Assembly (NCBI GenBank): GCA_051004815.1
Contig: JBPCJY010000249.1
Location: 1 to 33,090, forward strand
DNA length: 33,090 bases
Source: JBBQXY01 sp051004815
GTDB taxonomy: Bacteria; Chloroflexota; Ktedonobacteria; Ktedonobacterales; Ktedonobacteraceae
Direction: 5' to 3'
The first letter of the stretch is position 1. Every line of letters starts with the position of its first letter. The position numbers were made by a program, and so were the translations under genes. The notes beneath the pieces are model-generated. The model was given only the letters and a program-made list of their open reading frames with translations, was not told the origin of the DNA and searched no databases. This document shows positions 16,825 through 24,914 of the stretch, in pieces.

Positions 16825-17241
16825 ATGCAAACTCAACTTAATCCATACCTTAGCTTTAAAGATAACGCTCGCGAAGCCATGGGCTTTTATAAAACGGTCT
16901 TTGGTGGCAAACTTACTGTGAGTACCTTCAAAGACTACCACGCATCTCAAGATCCGAGTGAAGACAACAAAGTCATGCACTCGATGCTAGAAGCCGACAA
17001 CGGCATTACCTTTATGGCTTCAGACACGCCGGACCGTATGGAGTATAAAGCCGGAACGAACTATAGCATGTCACTGAGTGGTGACAACGAAGCAGAATTA
17101 CAAGGCTATTTCGAGAAGCTTTCGGGCGGCGGCACCGTCACAATGCCACTTGAGAAAGCCCCATGGGGTGATACGTTTGGCATGCTTACTGACAAATTTG
17201 GCGTGCCGTGGCTCGTGAACATCGCGGGTCAAAAAGCGTAA
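16825..17241 (+). CDS. VOC family protein (PhnB-like)
   Basis: This 138-residue protein has the paired beta-alpha-beta-beta-beta units of the vicinal-oxygen-chelate superfamily, in the PhnB-like branch. Typical blocks are LNPYLSFKDNAREAMGFYKTVFGG (5-28), MHSMLEADNGITFMASD (51-67) and WGDTFGMLTDKFGVPWLVN (113-131). Members include glyoxalase-like and bleomycin-binding proteins, but this branch has no agreed reaction. An excellent ribosome-binding site, TTAGGAGGAAC, precedes the ATG. A TATAAT box lies at 16777-16782 without a good -35. A terminator follows directly. Confidence 0.9.
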   Translation: MQTQLNPYLSFKDNAREAMGFYKTVFGGKLTVSTFKDYHASQDPSEDNKVMHSMLEADNGITFMASDTPDRMEYKAGTNYSMSLSGDNEAELQGYFEKLSGGGTVTMPLEKAPWGDTFGMLTDKFGVPWLVNIAGQKA

Positions 17242-17263
17242 CAGCTCTACCCATCCCGCACTA

Positions 17264-17297
17264 CGAAAAAAGCTCGCCTTGCAGCGAGCTTTTTTCG
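17264..17297. terminator. Bidirectional intrinsic terminator after the VOC gene
   Basis: A perfect 14-bp stem, CGAAAAAAGCTCGC and its complement, encloses the loop CTTGCA. The stem has an A-run on one side and a T-run on the other, so it can work in both directions. It begins 23 bases after the VOC stop codon. Confidence 0.88.
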
Positions 17298-17391
17298 CGA
17301 TCGCAGCTCGAGACACCCCTAACAGCTTCACGATCTCCTCACGTGGAGAGCCTTGATCCGCCGCTCGCAAATCTACCGAATAGGCTTTCAT
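17297..17391 (-). pseudogene. Relic of an IS630-type transposase N-terminus
   Basis: Read on the minus strand from 17391, the sequence encodes MKAYSVDLR followed by AADQGSPREEIVKLLGVSRAAI. This is the usual opening of IS630-family transposases, whose first domain is a helix-turn-helix. A few residues are missing after MKAYSVDLR compared with the family pattern, and the frame loses similarity beyond the terminator at 17297. No catalytic DDE part is present. It is therefore a short remnant of an old insertion. The flanking open frame from 17577 has no recognisable protein and I do not call it. Confidence 0.55.
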
Positions 17392-17689
17392 CTTCTTGGC
17401 TCTCCTCAGTCCTGCAAATAACAGTACCAACATCATTATGCCCTTGACGATAGATACAAATTTGCGATGAGATTGAGATATGCGCACAACTTTCCTCCTG
17501 AGCAACGAGTTACACCAAGCTAGCGATAATCGCGACATGTTATGAGAAAGCACACAACCAACTATAAACCACCACAATCATTGTAAATATAGCTCTCTAT
17601 AGCGTAAAATATATATTTGATGAGATAAGAATTTTAGATGCAAACTATGTGCAAAGAGTTCTTGTACATTTCACAAATTATTTTTTGAA

Positions 17690-17783
17690 GTGAGGGAAAC
17701 GGCTACGAGTGAGACTGATGATTTTTTTGCGGGTAAACGTCCCTGGTCTGTTATCAAAGACCAGATATTACGGGACTATATGT
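17690..17783 (+). pseudogene. tcmP: Severed 5' end of tcmP
   Basis: The frame opening with GTG at 17690 encodes 31 residues, including DDFFAGKRPWSVIKDQILRD and then YM. This matches the N-terminal region expected of three-Cys-motif partner proteins. At 17784 a mobile element begins and the frame runs into a stop codon at 17804-17806. Removing the element and one copy of the target duplication joins this frame exactly to the downstream gene (DYM-SPYIAK), giving a 374-residue protein. No strong ribosome-binding site precedes the GTG, so the precise start is uncertain. Confidence 0.8.
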
Positions 17784-17940
17784 CCTTTCACTGGGAGGTT
17801 TTTTGAAGCACGCCGGTTTCGCCTGTCATTCTGAGCGCCGCGAAGAATCTCTCGTCGGGCCGCACGGAGATTCTTCGCTGCGCTCAGAATGACATTCCCC
17901 TCCGCCGATGCCTTTCCCCAAAAAACCTCCCAGTGAAAGG
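17784..17940. mobile_element. 157-bp MITE inserted in tcmP
   Basis: The element has perfect 22-bp terminal inverted repeats at 17784-17805 (starting CCTTTCACTGGGAGG) and 17919-17940. It is flanked by 9-bp direct repeats ACTATATGT at 17775-17783 and 17941-17949. If the outermost C/G pair is assigned to the target instead, the duplication would read as 11 bp. Inside is a second palindrome with 28-base arms, 17824-17851 and 17867-17894, that starts TGTCATTCTGAGCG and differs at one base. No protein is encoded, so it must have been moved by a transposase elsewhere. The reconstruction of an uninterrupted reading frame shows it is a real insertion. Confidence 0.93.
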
Positions 17941-17945
17941 ACTAT

Positions 17946-18980
17946 ATGTCTCCCTACATAGCCAAGATACGGAAGAAGGGACAGCCTATTTTACTTATAG
18001 ATGGCTATGCTGGCCCTGGCGTATTTGATGATGGAACGATCGGCTCTCCTATGTTTATGTGCCAGACTGCCGATAGATACGCAAAAGGAAAGTGGGAGGC
18101 CATCTTCATTAATAAAGAGGCGAAATACCACAATAAGCTCACCCAGGTTATCCAACAAGCTGGATGGTCGGGAACAGCAAAAACTATGCGAGGAGATACT
18201 ACGCAGGTACTTCAAAAGTTACCTACGCAGATCGATAGCCAAAGCGTTTTTCTTTATCTTGACCCCTTTGGTCCTACTGGCTGCGATTATGCTTTACTCA
18301 AGCCATTTCTTAGCCGCAACCCCAAATTTAGCACTGAGATACTACTTACCATGAATATGCCCGGTATGCATCGCCTGGCAACACCCAGAGCAGTTAGGGC
18401 AGGGCGTCAGGATGAGCAAATGATTCGGGAGTTCCATCAAAAATTAACCAATGTCTTTGGCGGTGAGTACTGGAAAGATATCTTATGGCAAAATATTGAC
18501 GCTGAAAAACGAGAAGTTCAACTCATAGAAGCTTATCAAGCAAAGCTAGCCCAATATTTACCTTTTACTCGCTCCTGTCCTGTTCGAGAGCGTTCAAACA
18601 GGCGCATAAAATACTTTATAGTTTTTGCCTCACGCCACAGAGATGCCCTGGTTCTTCTAAACGATTTTATGACTAAAGCTTATTTTGCGAGAATGCACGA
18701 AGCAGATTTTAGCGCAGGACTATGGGAAGACACCGACTGGCGTGAAATGCGTTCTATTGATGGGCTAGATAGCGCGATTATAGATGCTGTTACAAGTCAT
18801 CCAGGAGAAACGAGAGAGTCAATCTGGTTTCATGTGGTAGACAAGCACTTTATGCAATACCTGGAGCCAGAATACAAACAAGCGGTACAACGACTAATAG
18901 ATAGTAAAAAGCTCGTTAGTCCTACGTCTCGTAAAACGAAGAATCTCAACGATGGCTGTATTCTGCTTCCAGGTGCATAA
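17946..18980 (+). CDS. tcmP: Three-Cys-motif partner protein TcmP, 5'-truncated by a MITE
   Basis: The remaining 344-residue frame carries most of TcmP. LLIDGYAGPG (16-25) and LYLDPFGPTG (103-112) resemble motifs I and IV of class I methyltransferases, so a nucleotide- or base-modifying role is plausible, but no activity is established for the family. TcmP genes typically sit beside a Gp37/Gp68 (DUF5131) gene, and here that gene lies convergent with a 9-base gap. The MITE has cut off 30 N-terminal residues. The present ATG lies in the right-hand target duplication, and GAAAGG from the element end stands just before it as a ribosome-binding site, so the shortened protein may still be made. Whether it works is unknown. 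Confidence 0.85.
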   Translation: MSPYIAKIRKKGQPILLIDGYAGPGVFDDGTIGSPMFMCQTADRYAKGKWEAIFINKEAKYHNKLTQVIQQAGWSGTAKTMRGDTTQVLQKLPTQIDSQSVFLYLDPFGPTGCDYALLKPFLSRNPKFSTEILLTMNMPGMHRLATPRAVRAGRQDEQMIREFHQKLTNVFGGEYWKDILWQNIDAEKREVQLIEAYQAKLAQYLPFTRSCPVRERSNRRIKYFIVFASRHRDALVLLNDFMTKAYFARMHEADFSAGLWEDTDWREMRSIDGLDSAIIDAVTSHPGETRESIWFHVVDKHFMQYLEPEYKQAVQRLIDSKKLVSPTSRKTKNLNDGCILLPGA

Positions 18981-18989
18981 GCATAGCAG

Positions 18990-19766
18990 TTATATAGCGG
19001 CTAACAAAGCCGATTGAGATGGAGCAGGAAACTCATCCCATGTGCGTCCATCTAGTAAACGTCCACCCGCTTTAGGCGTTCGTCCGCCCCATTGTTTATG
19101 GAAAAATGCTACATCTTCATGCTGACAACGGTCTCGCAATGTTCTTACCCACGATGGATCACACGGTCGGCATCCAGGTCCGCTTTCTCCCCCCGTAATA
19201 AGCCAATGGATGCTATCAAGGCGTAGTGTATCAAGAGGACCTAGTAATGGTTCGGCACTGATAAAGCGAATGGCAGAAGGAACTTTACGAAGCGCATCTA
19301 CCCGCCATGCGTAACGCATTGTTTCAACGGATACGCCCAACCAGATGTGAGAAGGCCATGTGGTGGTTCCAGTGAGGCGATAGATGTGTTGCGTTATTTT
19401 CTCTGTTAGTCCTGTATTTACCAAACGAGAGGGGCGTTTTGTAAGAACCTGATAAATATGCTGAGGTGCGCGAATCATAGAATTGAACACGTCAAGAATA
19501 AAATCGTCTGGCACATCCTGGTGAAACAAATCGCTCATTGAATTTACGAAGATACGGCGTGGTTTCTTCCATTTCTGCGGTAGTTCTAGTCGTTCAGGCC
19601 AGAGCTTGAGATCGAAGCCTTGCTCGTAAGGGTGGTTTGGAACACCACGAAAACGTTCTGCGAATGTAAGTGCATAACAATGATCACAGCCAGGGCTGAC
19701 CCGTGTACACCCAGTAACGGGATTCCAAGTGGCATTTGTCCACTCAATGGCCGAATTATCACTCAT
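18990..19766 (-). CDS. Gp37/Gp68 family (DUF5131) three-Cys-motif protein
   Basis: The 258-residue protein starts with the hallmark SAIEWTNATWNPVTGC and has three cysteines in the pattern C20-x6-C27-x2-C30, followed by YA. Further family blocks are RRIFVNSMSDLFH (70-82), YQVLTKRP (100-107), WLGVSVE (144-150) and GGESGPGCRPCDPSWVR (around 193-209). The three cysteines could bind an iron-sulfur cluster or zinc. The fold appears related to TIM-barrel enzymes, but no reaction is established. The family occurs in phages and in bacterial accessory regions, usually with TcmP, as here. The start has only a weak ribosome-binding site (GAAAG). Confidence 0.9.
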   Translation of the reverse strand: MSDNSAIEWTNATWNPVTGCTRVSPGCDHCYALTFAERFRGVPNHPYEQGFDLKLWPERLELPQKWKKPRRIFVNSMSDLFHQDVPDDFILDVFNSMIRAPQHIYQVLTKRPSRLVNTGLTEKITQHIYRLTGTTTWPSHIWLGVSVETMRYAWRVDALRKVPSAIRFISAEPLLGPLDTLRLDSIHWLITGGESGPGCRPCDPSWVRTLRDRCQHEDVAFFHKQWGGRTPKAGGRLLDGRTWDEFPAPSQSALLAAI

Positions 19767-20033
19767 GTTCTTTCAATCCGTTTCTGTTATTCATATATTC
19801 TTACCAATAAAATTCACGTCAGAACGTATGTTCTTAAGGTTACTGTTATATTATGCCATATAATTCAAATAAAAAGTAGTCTATTAAGGTCTATAACCAT
19901 ATGGTACTTCCTCTGTCCTTGCATCTTATCAACTTAGTCATTCGTTTTATCTGTATGGGGTTACCTATTTTTTTAAACAGAACTATGTTATTTTCTATCT
20001 CCAAAGCTTTTTACAAAAAGGTACAGTACTATT
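19767..20033. other. A+T-rich divergent intergenic region
   Basis: The stretch separates the divergent DUF5131 and Ser/Thr kinase genes and should contain both promoters. It is strongly A+T-rich. I found no convincing -35/-10 pair, and no palindromic element like those elsewhere in the window. Confidence 0.4.
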
Positions 20034-21596
20034 ATGCTTGAACTTGTAGGACAACAATTAGGAAATTATCGTCTGATCCAATCGCTGGGACATGGAGGTT
20101 ATGCCGAAGTGTATCTGGGAGAGCATTTGCGTCTCAACACACCGGCGGCGATTAAAGTTTTGCATGCTCGCCTGGGTAGTAGCGAGGATATCGACCGTTT
20201 TCAAGAAGAGGGGCGCATTGTCGCCAGCCTTGTGCATCCGCATATTGTGCGTGTCTTTGATTTCGATGTAGCGCATGATATCCCTTTCATGGTTATGGAT
20301 TACGCGCCCAATGGCTCGCTACGGCGGCGACACCCTAAAGGAGAGCGGCTTGCCCTCGATACTATCCTGCCTTATGTAAAGCAGGTGGCAGAAGCTTTGC
20401 AATACGCGCACGACCAACATTTTGTCCATCGCGATATTAAGCCCGAAAACATGTTGCTGGGTCGCAACGAGGAAGTGTTGCTGAGTGACTTCGGCACGGC
20501 GCAAGTTGCGCAAAATACGGGCTATCAGAATGCCATGCAAGAAGAGGTGGTTGGCACGATTTCGTATATGGCACCCGAACAATTCCAGGGTACGTCGCGC
20601 CCGGCCAGTGACCAGTATGCCCTGGCTGTCGTCATCTATGAATGGCTAGCAGGGGAACTACCCTTTCATGGGTCAGGTACCGAGGTGGCTATTCAACATA
20701 CGATGGCACCCGTTCCATCGCTACACGAGAAGCGACCAGATATTGGCACAGCCATAGAGCAGGTGCTGATGAAAGCACTTGCCAAGGATTACCACGAGCG
20801 TTACCCCTGTATACAAGACTTCGCCGAAGCTTTAGAGCATGCCAGCCAGATTGACGCATCTTTCTACACAGAGCCAACGCAGGCTTTCACAGCACTGCCC
20901 CAAAACTCGACTCTTGTAGCAGCAGAAGCACAATACTACTCGCCGCAACAACAGTCGATAACGCCTCAGGAGTTAAAACCTTCGCCGCTCATGATGGATA
21001 CGGTCACATCCGCCGCAGTACATGCTCCTACTCCATTAGCACAAGTGGCTCAAGGAGAAGAGGTTGCATCCTTCCCACCTCCTGTAGCGCAGCACGAGCC
21101 ATTTTCCTATGTGCCACCAGCAAGGAGACCACGACCATGGTTGGTTGTTTTACTGCTATTAGCACTCCTTATGCTCATAGGCAGTGGCCTCGTCTGGTAT
21201 TGGTTTATCTTGCCCCATCTTGGCTCAACTCCTCTGGGAAGCCAGGCAACCGGTGTGTATCCAAATGTGGCCGGGACATATAATGGTAGTATTGATAATA
21301 CAACAAGCCATATTACTACCAGTATGGGTCTCGCTATGCAGCAGACGCAGGGAAAGATCAACGGTCAATTCACTGTTGGTTCCACGCTCACGGGAAGCGG
21401 TCCCTTTATCGGCACCATTGATACCGCTAAACATCTCCGTTTCACAGTGGCAAGCTTCCATGGCAAAGCCCCACTCTTCTTTGATGGTACTATGCAGTCC
21501 GATGGCAGTCTGTCGGGAAACTATTGCAGTGTGGGATCAAATGGGCAATGCGACCCACAAGCTGGTGCCGGGGGTACGTGGAAAGTTTCAAAGTAG
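20034..21596 (+). CDS. Membrane-anchored Ser/Thr protein kinase
   Basis: The 520-residue protein has a complete eukaryotic-like kinase domain at about 12-268. It shows the glycine loop LGHGGYAEV (18-26), ATP-binding lysine K41 in AAIKVL, catalytic HRDIKPEN (132-139), metal-binding DFG (152-154) and the activation-segment end GTISYMAPEQF. A Pro/Gln-rich linker of about 95 residues follows, then one membrane segment (about 369-393). An outer C-terminal domain of about 125 residues is rich in Thr, Ser and Gly and appears beta-stranded. The layout suits a sensor kinase with the kinase inside and the sensor outside, as in PknB-type proteins, but no PASTA repeats are present. The gene stands alone, 4 kb from the signalling block at 25799-32737. 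Confidence 0.93.
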   Translation: MLELVGQQLGNYRLIQSLGHGGYAEVYLGEHLRLNTPAAIKVLHARLGSSEDIDRFQEEGRIVASLVHPHIVRVFDFDVAHDIPFMVMDYAPNGSLRRRHPKGERLALDTILPYVKQVAEALQYAHDQHFVHRDIKPENMLLGRNEEVLLSDFGTAQVAQNTGYQNAMQEEVVGTISYMAPEQFQGTSRPASDQYALAVVIYEWLAGELPFHGSGTEVAIQHTMAPVPSLHEKRPDIGTAIEQVLMKALAKDYHERYPCIQDFAEALEHASQIDASFYTEPTQAFTALPQNSTLVAAEAQYYSPQQQSITPQELKPSPLMMDTVTSAAVHAPTPLAQVAQGEEVASFPPPVAQHEPFSYVPPARRPRPWLVVLLLLALLMLIGSGLVWYWFILPHLGSTPLGSQATGVYPNVAGTYNGSIDNTTSHITTSMGLAMQQTQGKINGQFTVGSTLTGSGPFIGTIDTAKHLRFTVASFHGKAPLFFDGTMQSDGSLSGNYCSVGSNGQCDPQAGAGGTWKVSK

Positions 21597-21632
21597 CCTT
21601 CACCTTGCCGCACCCCCCGGCTCAGAGTACCC

Positions 21633-21749
21633 GCACGGGTAGGTTTTTGGCACCGCCCAGTTCCAGACCCTGTCATTCTGAGCACAGCGAAGAATCTGCA
21701 TGCACGAGAGATTCTTCGCTGTGCTCAGAATGACAGGGCAAGCCCTTGC
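21633..21749. repeat. Palindromic MITE-like element with 8-bp flanking direct repeats
   Basis: A perfect 30-bp inverted repeat, arms 21668-21697 and 21709-21738, starts CCCTGTCATTCTGAGCACAG. Outside it is GGGTAGGTTTTTGGCACCGCCC-like sequence (split here as GGGTAGGTTTTTGG then CACCGCCC). The 8-mer GAGTACCC occurs at 21625-21632 and 21750-21757 and may be a target duplication. The core matches the inside of the 157-bp element in tcmP, so both belong to one repeat group. It lies between the convergent kinase and pfkB genes and could also end transcription. Confidence 0.75.
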
Positions 21750-21763
21750 GAGTACCCTGGAAG

Positions 21764-22663
21764 CTACTTTAGTCGCTCCTCCACCATCTCTACGGTTGGA
21801 ATGCCTTTGATGCCCTCTTGCTCTACGGAGAAGGAGGCGACACAGTTTGCGAAATTGATGGCGGCACGGGGATCGCCGTGGCGATGGAGGTGGTAAAGAA
21901 ACGCCGCCGCGAAGACATCGCCAGCACCTGTGGGATCTACCTCTCGCGTGGAATAGGAGGCGAAACGCTCGGCTTTACCTTGCTGGAAGAGCGTCGCGCC
22001 GTGGCGACCGTCGGTAGCCACCAGGAGCGGTACTTGTAAGCTCCACCGGGCGAGGATGGCGTCAGCAGCGTGCCGATTGCCGTCCGCGAAAGGGAGCAGA
22101 TCGTCATGGCTGAGGATGAGCACATCGAGGTGGGGCAGTATCTGTTCCGCTTCGAGCCAGGGCGTTGGCCAGACGCGCCCATCGCTATCCCAACGACGTA
22201 GCCAGCCCTGCGGTGTGGCGGCAACGAGCATGCCTGGAGGACGACGCGCAAACAGCGTTACGAAGTCCTGGGAGAGTTCCTGCGCGAGTGGACCGAGCAA
22301 TACGATGGGCGCATCACGCCAGGAGGATGGCACATCTTCAATATGTTGCGCCTCTGAGCGTGCGCGGAGATATTGTGTGCGAAAGCCCTCACTATACTGA
22401 TTGGCAAAGGTGGTAGTAGCTACCGAGGGGCGGACAACCAGGCCGATATTGGGTAGATGAGAGGGAAGTGCGGTAATCAGTGCCGCATCAGCAGAGGTAA
22501 CGATAGCCGCCGCTAATCCTAAACGATAGGCGGTGACGGCGGCAAATGTTACAGTGCCTCCGAGTGTAAATGAACCATCGGGATGTACGTCGCGGGTGAC
22601 ATGGCCGATGGTCAAAAATTCAGGGACACTGCCAGTAGCAAGTGGGTAGTACACATTGCGCAA
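21764..22663 (-). CDS. PfkB family carbohydrate kinase
   Basis: The 299-residue protein is a ribokinase/PfkB-type sugar or nucleoside kinase. The family signature DPTGAGDVFAAAF (243-255) is present, with D249 as catalytic base and the GAG anion hole. The N-terminal half is shorter and less typical than in ribokinase: FLTIGHVTRDVHPDGSFTLGGTVTFAA (16-42) has the substrate-binding GGT in place of the usual GGxxxN, so the substrate cannot be guessed. It lies 12 bases downstream of jag on the same strand and is probably co-transcribed with it, though a functional link is not evident. The ribosome-binding site is weak, which fits translational coupling. Confidence 0.88.
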   Translation of the reverse strand: MRNVYYPLATGSVPEFLTIGHVTRDVHPDGSFTLGGTVTFAAVTAYRLGLAAAIVTSADAALITALPSHLPNIGLVVRPSVATTTFANQYSEGFRTQYLRARSEAQHIEDVPSSWRDAPIVLLGPLAQELSQDFVTLFARRPPGMLVAATPQGWLRRWDSDGRVWPTPWLEAEQILPHLDVLILSHDDLLPFADGNRHAADAILARWSLQVPLLVATDGRHGATLFQQGKAERFASYSTREVDPTGAGDVFAAAFLYHLHRHGDPRAAINFANCVASFSVEQEGIKGIPTVEMVEERLK

Positions 22664-22675
22664 AGAGCACTATTC

Positions 22676-23632
22676 CTAACGAACGGCACGCTTGAGAGAG
22701 ATAACCACGCGCCGGGCATCACCTTCACCAATACTCTCGGTACTGATGTCTTTGCTTTCAGCAAGGGCGATATGGACAATACGCCGTTCGTGGGGCGGCA
22801 TCGCTTCCAGGGCGATAGAGCGGCGATAGTTGCGCACCTGCTGCGCCACGCGCTGGGCAAGTGAACGCAAATTCTCTTCGCGTCGTTCACGGTAATTCTC
22901 GGCGTCGATGATAATTCTCATGCGATGCTTGGTACGGTGTCCAACGATCAGGCTGACGAGCAATTGTAGGGCGGCCAGCGTCTCACCACGACGGCCAATT
23001 AGTAGCCCTAGATTTTCATGAATACCCTGGATGTTCAGGGTCAGCGGACTATTGGAGCGCACCTGGACAGTGGCATGAATATTCATATAACGTAAAATAT
23101 GCTGCAAGACATCGATGGTAATCTCAACATCTTCGCGAGTGGGAACCTCAACCTCTTGCATCTCGCCATTGACGGCACTGATGTCACCCAGGCTAAAATC
23201 AGCGGCAGCCAGGTCAGGAGCAAGAGCCGCGGCGGAGAGAATGGGAGATGGTACCTCTTCTTCCATCTCGCCTTCATCAAACTCTATATCCTCTGCGCCC
23301 TCGTCTTCGTCTTCATCAACAAATTCTTCGTCCTCGTCCTCGAAATCGCCTTCCTCTTCATCATCGGCGTAGAGTTCCTCCTCTGGAAGAACTTCCTCTT
23401 CGGGGCCAAGGATGGCATCTGCCATCTCAGGCGTAATCACCGCACTGATACTTTTACTTTGTGAGCGTACCGACACTCGAACACGGGCATCCTTGCTACC
23501 TAGACCGAAAGCACCACGACTTGGTGTTTGTAACACAGTGATCTCTACTTCGTCACGACGTTTCCCCAAACGTGACAGAGCTTGTAGCACAGCCTCATCA
23601 ACACTTTTGCCACTAGCCTCTATGCTTTCCAC
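22676..23632 (-). CDS. jag: Jag/KhpB RNA-binding protein
   Basis: The 318-residue protein has the order of Jag (SpoIIIJ-associated, KhpB) proteins. A Jag N-terminal domain spans 1-56 with SRGAFGLGSKDARV. A very acidic linker follows (about 77-127, mostly Glu and Asp). Then comes a KH domain (about 165-245) with GRRGETL (213-219), and an R3H domain (about 247-315) with R283 and H287 of the RxxxH motif. It binds RNA and is linked to cell division and elongation control in Firmicutes. The start is GTG at 23632 with GGGAGG about 10 bases upstream. It lies in the conserved rpmH-rnpA-yidD-yidC-jag order, but 250 bases with a repeat separate it from yidC. Confidence 0.95.
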   Translation of the reverse strand: MESIEASGKSVDEAVLQALSRLGKRRDEVEITVLQTPSRGAFGLGSKDARVRVSVRSQSKSISAVITPEMADAILGPEEEVLPEEELYADDEEEGDFEDEDEEFVDEDEDEGAEDIEFDEGEMEEEVPSPILSAAALAPDLAAADFSLGDISAVNGEMQEVEVPTREDVEITIDVLQHILRYMNIHATVQVRSNSPLTLNIQGIHENLGLLIGRRGETLAALQLLVSLIVGHRTKHRMRIIIDAENYRERREENLRSLAQRVAQQVRNYRRSIALEAMPPHERRIVHIALAESKDISTESIGEGDARRVVISLKRAVR

Positions 23633-23740
23633 TTTTTGCTTGCCTCCCTTTATTTACTCTCAACCAAGTTTTCTTCTACCATTGAGTTGGTATTTGAGAT
23701 TGCTTACCTATGCCGTTTCCAGGGCCGCCCTCGCGAGAAT

Positions 23741-23823
23741 AGCTGTAGAGACAGAGACGAAGCCCCGCCCAGGACAGGCACAAGACCCCCGCGTCCACCT
23801 CATCCCAGCCCCCCTGTCCCTAC
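23741..23823. repeat. Dispersed repeat copy 2, between yidC and jag
   Basis: The stretch from TGTAGAGACAGAG to CCCCCCTGTCCCTACG shares AGGACAGGCACAAG, then CCCCC, TCCCAGCCCCC and CTGTCCCTAC with the right arm of the palindrome at 10735-10868. Its left arm is shortened. It splits the normally tight yidC-jag junction. Confidence 0.75.
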
Positions 23824-23882
23824 GAATGGTTGTGCCATCCATCAATTGAAGGTTGGCGATCAATCCGCCCACTACACACTGG

Positions 23883-24914
23883 TCAACTACCGGATGGGTT
23901 GCGCTTGGGAATGTTATTGCTGCTGCGGCGGCGGGCAGACGCGCTGCGGCGGCGGTTCGCTGAGGAACCACTTGGATAGGTGCTCGTGCGCAGTTGACTG
24001 CCAATAGGGCCGCTTTCGACAATGGTGTCTGTACCTGAGTCTTTGGAGCGCGCTAAGAGTTTGGTTTCTTTCGACTGGTCTCCGGTATAGCTGGCCTTGC
24101 CATTGCTCTTCTCGTTGCTCTCCGTATTGCTCTTGTTGCTGATCAAATTTGGTGCAATCATGAGCGAGCCCCAACCAGTCACGAAGTACTGCTGGAACAT
24201 GGCGAAAACGGATGAGACCGTCCAGTAGAGTGCCAACCCAGCGGCATAGCTCCAACCAAAGAACAGCACCATGGCAGGAGAAATCAACTGCATTATTTTC
24301 ATCTGCTGCGACATAGCGTCGGCTGGCCCCGCCGTTTTAGCCGTTTTGGGTTGCGACATACGTAACTGTATAAAGGTGGCTATAGCGGCCAGAATGGGCA
24401 GAATATGGGTCGGGTCAGGTAGGCCAAGCGAGAAGTGCCAGGCTGGGCTGAGAAAGGTGAACCAGTTCAGGTCGATATTAGGGAAATGGTGAAAAGCTGG
24501 TATAAACGGATAGAGAAGCTTGTTGATATCGCCGACGGTCTTCGCCGATCGCAAGACAGCACTGAGAGCATAGAACAAGCCAAAAAGGACGGGCATCTGA
24601 ATCAAGAGAGGGAGGCAATTACCAAACAAGGGGTTCATGCCATACTCTTTGTAGAGAGCCTGGGTGGCCTCGGCCTGCGCCTTCTGGTCTTTCGGATAAC
24701 GCTTCTTGATTTCCGCCATTTGCGGTTGTAAGGCCTGCGTGGCCTTCATTGACTTGAGTTGCTGCAACGTCAACGGGAAAAGGAGCAGCTTTACTACGAG
24801 TGTTAGCACGATAATTGACACGCCAAAATCGCCGATGAGGCGATATAAGAGCATCAGAGCATTAAAAATGGGGTATGTAAAAATGAGGTTAAAAAGATAG
24901 CCTATCTCACCCAC
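23883..24914 (-). CDS. yidC: Membrane protein insertase YidC
   Basis: YidC/Oxa1 inserts and folds proteins in the inner membrane, alone or with SecYEG. The 343-residue protein is of the short Gram-positive type without the large periplasmic domain. The first core helix ends VVKLLLFPLTLQQLKS, where K42 takes the place of the conserved groove arginine. A cytoplasmic hairpin follows (QPQMAEIKKRYPKDQ), then MNPLFGNCLPLLIQMPVLFGLFYAL and later membrane segments near 169-184, 215-232 and 237-250. The tail (270-343) is basic and Ser/Arg-rich, and could contact ribosomes. The start is GTG at 24914, with AGGAGA six bases upstream. It overlaps the end of yidD by eight bases. No lipoprotein signal is seen. 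Confidence 0.96.
   Translation of the reverse strand: MGEIGYLFNLIFTYPIFNALMLLYRLIGDFGVSIIVLTLVVKLLLFPLTLQQLKSMKATQALQPQMAEIKKRYPKDQKAQAEATQALYKEYGMNPLFGNCLPLLIQMPVLFGLFYALSAVLRSAKTVGDINKLLYPFIPAFHHFPNIDLNWFTFLSPAWHFSLGLPDPTHILPILAAIATFIQLRMSQPKTAKTAGPADAMSQQMKIMQLISPAMVLFFGWSYAAGLALYWTVSSVFAMFQQYFVTGWGSLMIAPNLISNKSNTESNEKSNGKASYTGDQSKETKLLARSKDSGTDTIVESGPIGSQLRTSTYPSGSSANRRRSASARRRSSNNIPKRNPSGS

Noticed and set aside
17098..17577. Open frame of 159 codons on the minus strand
   Set aside because: It runs antisense through the end of the VOC gene and the terminator. Only the 17297-17391 part resembles a known protein, as a transposase relic.
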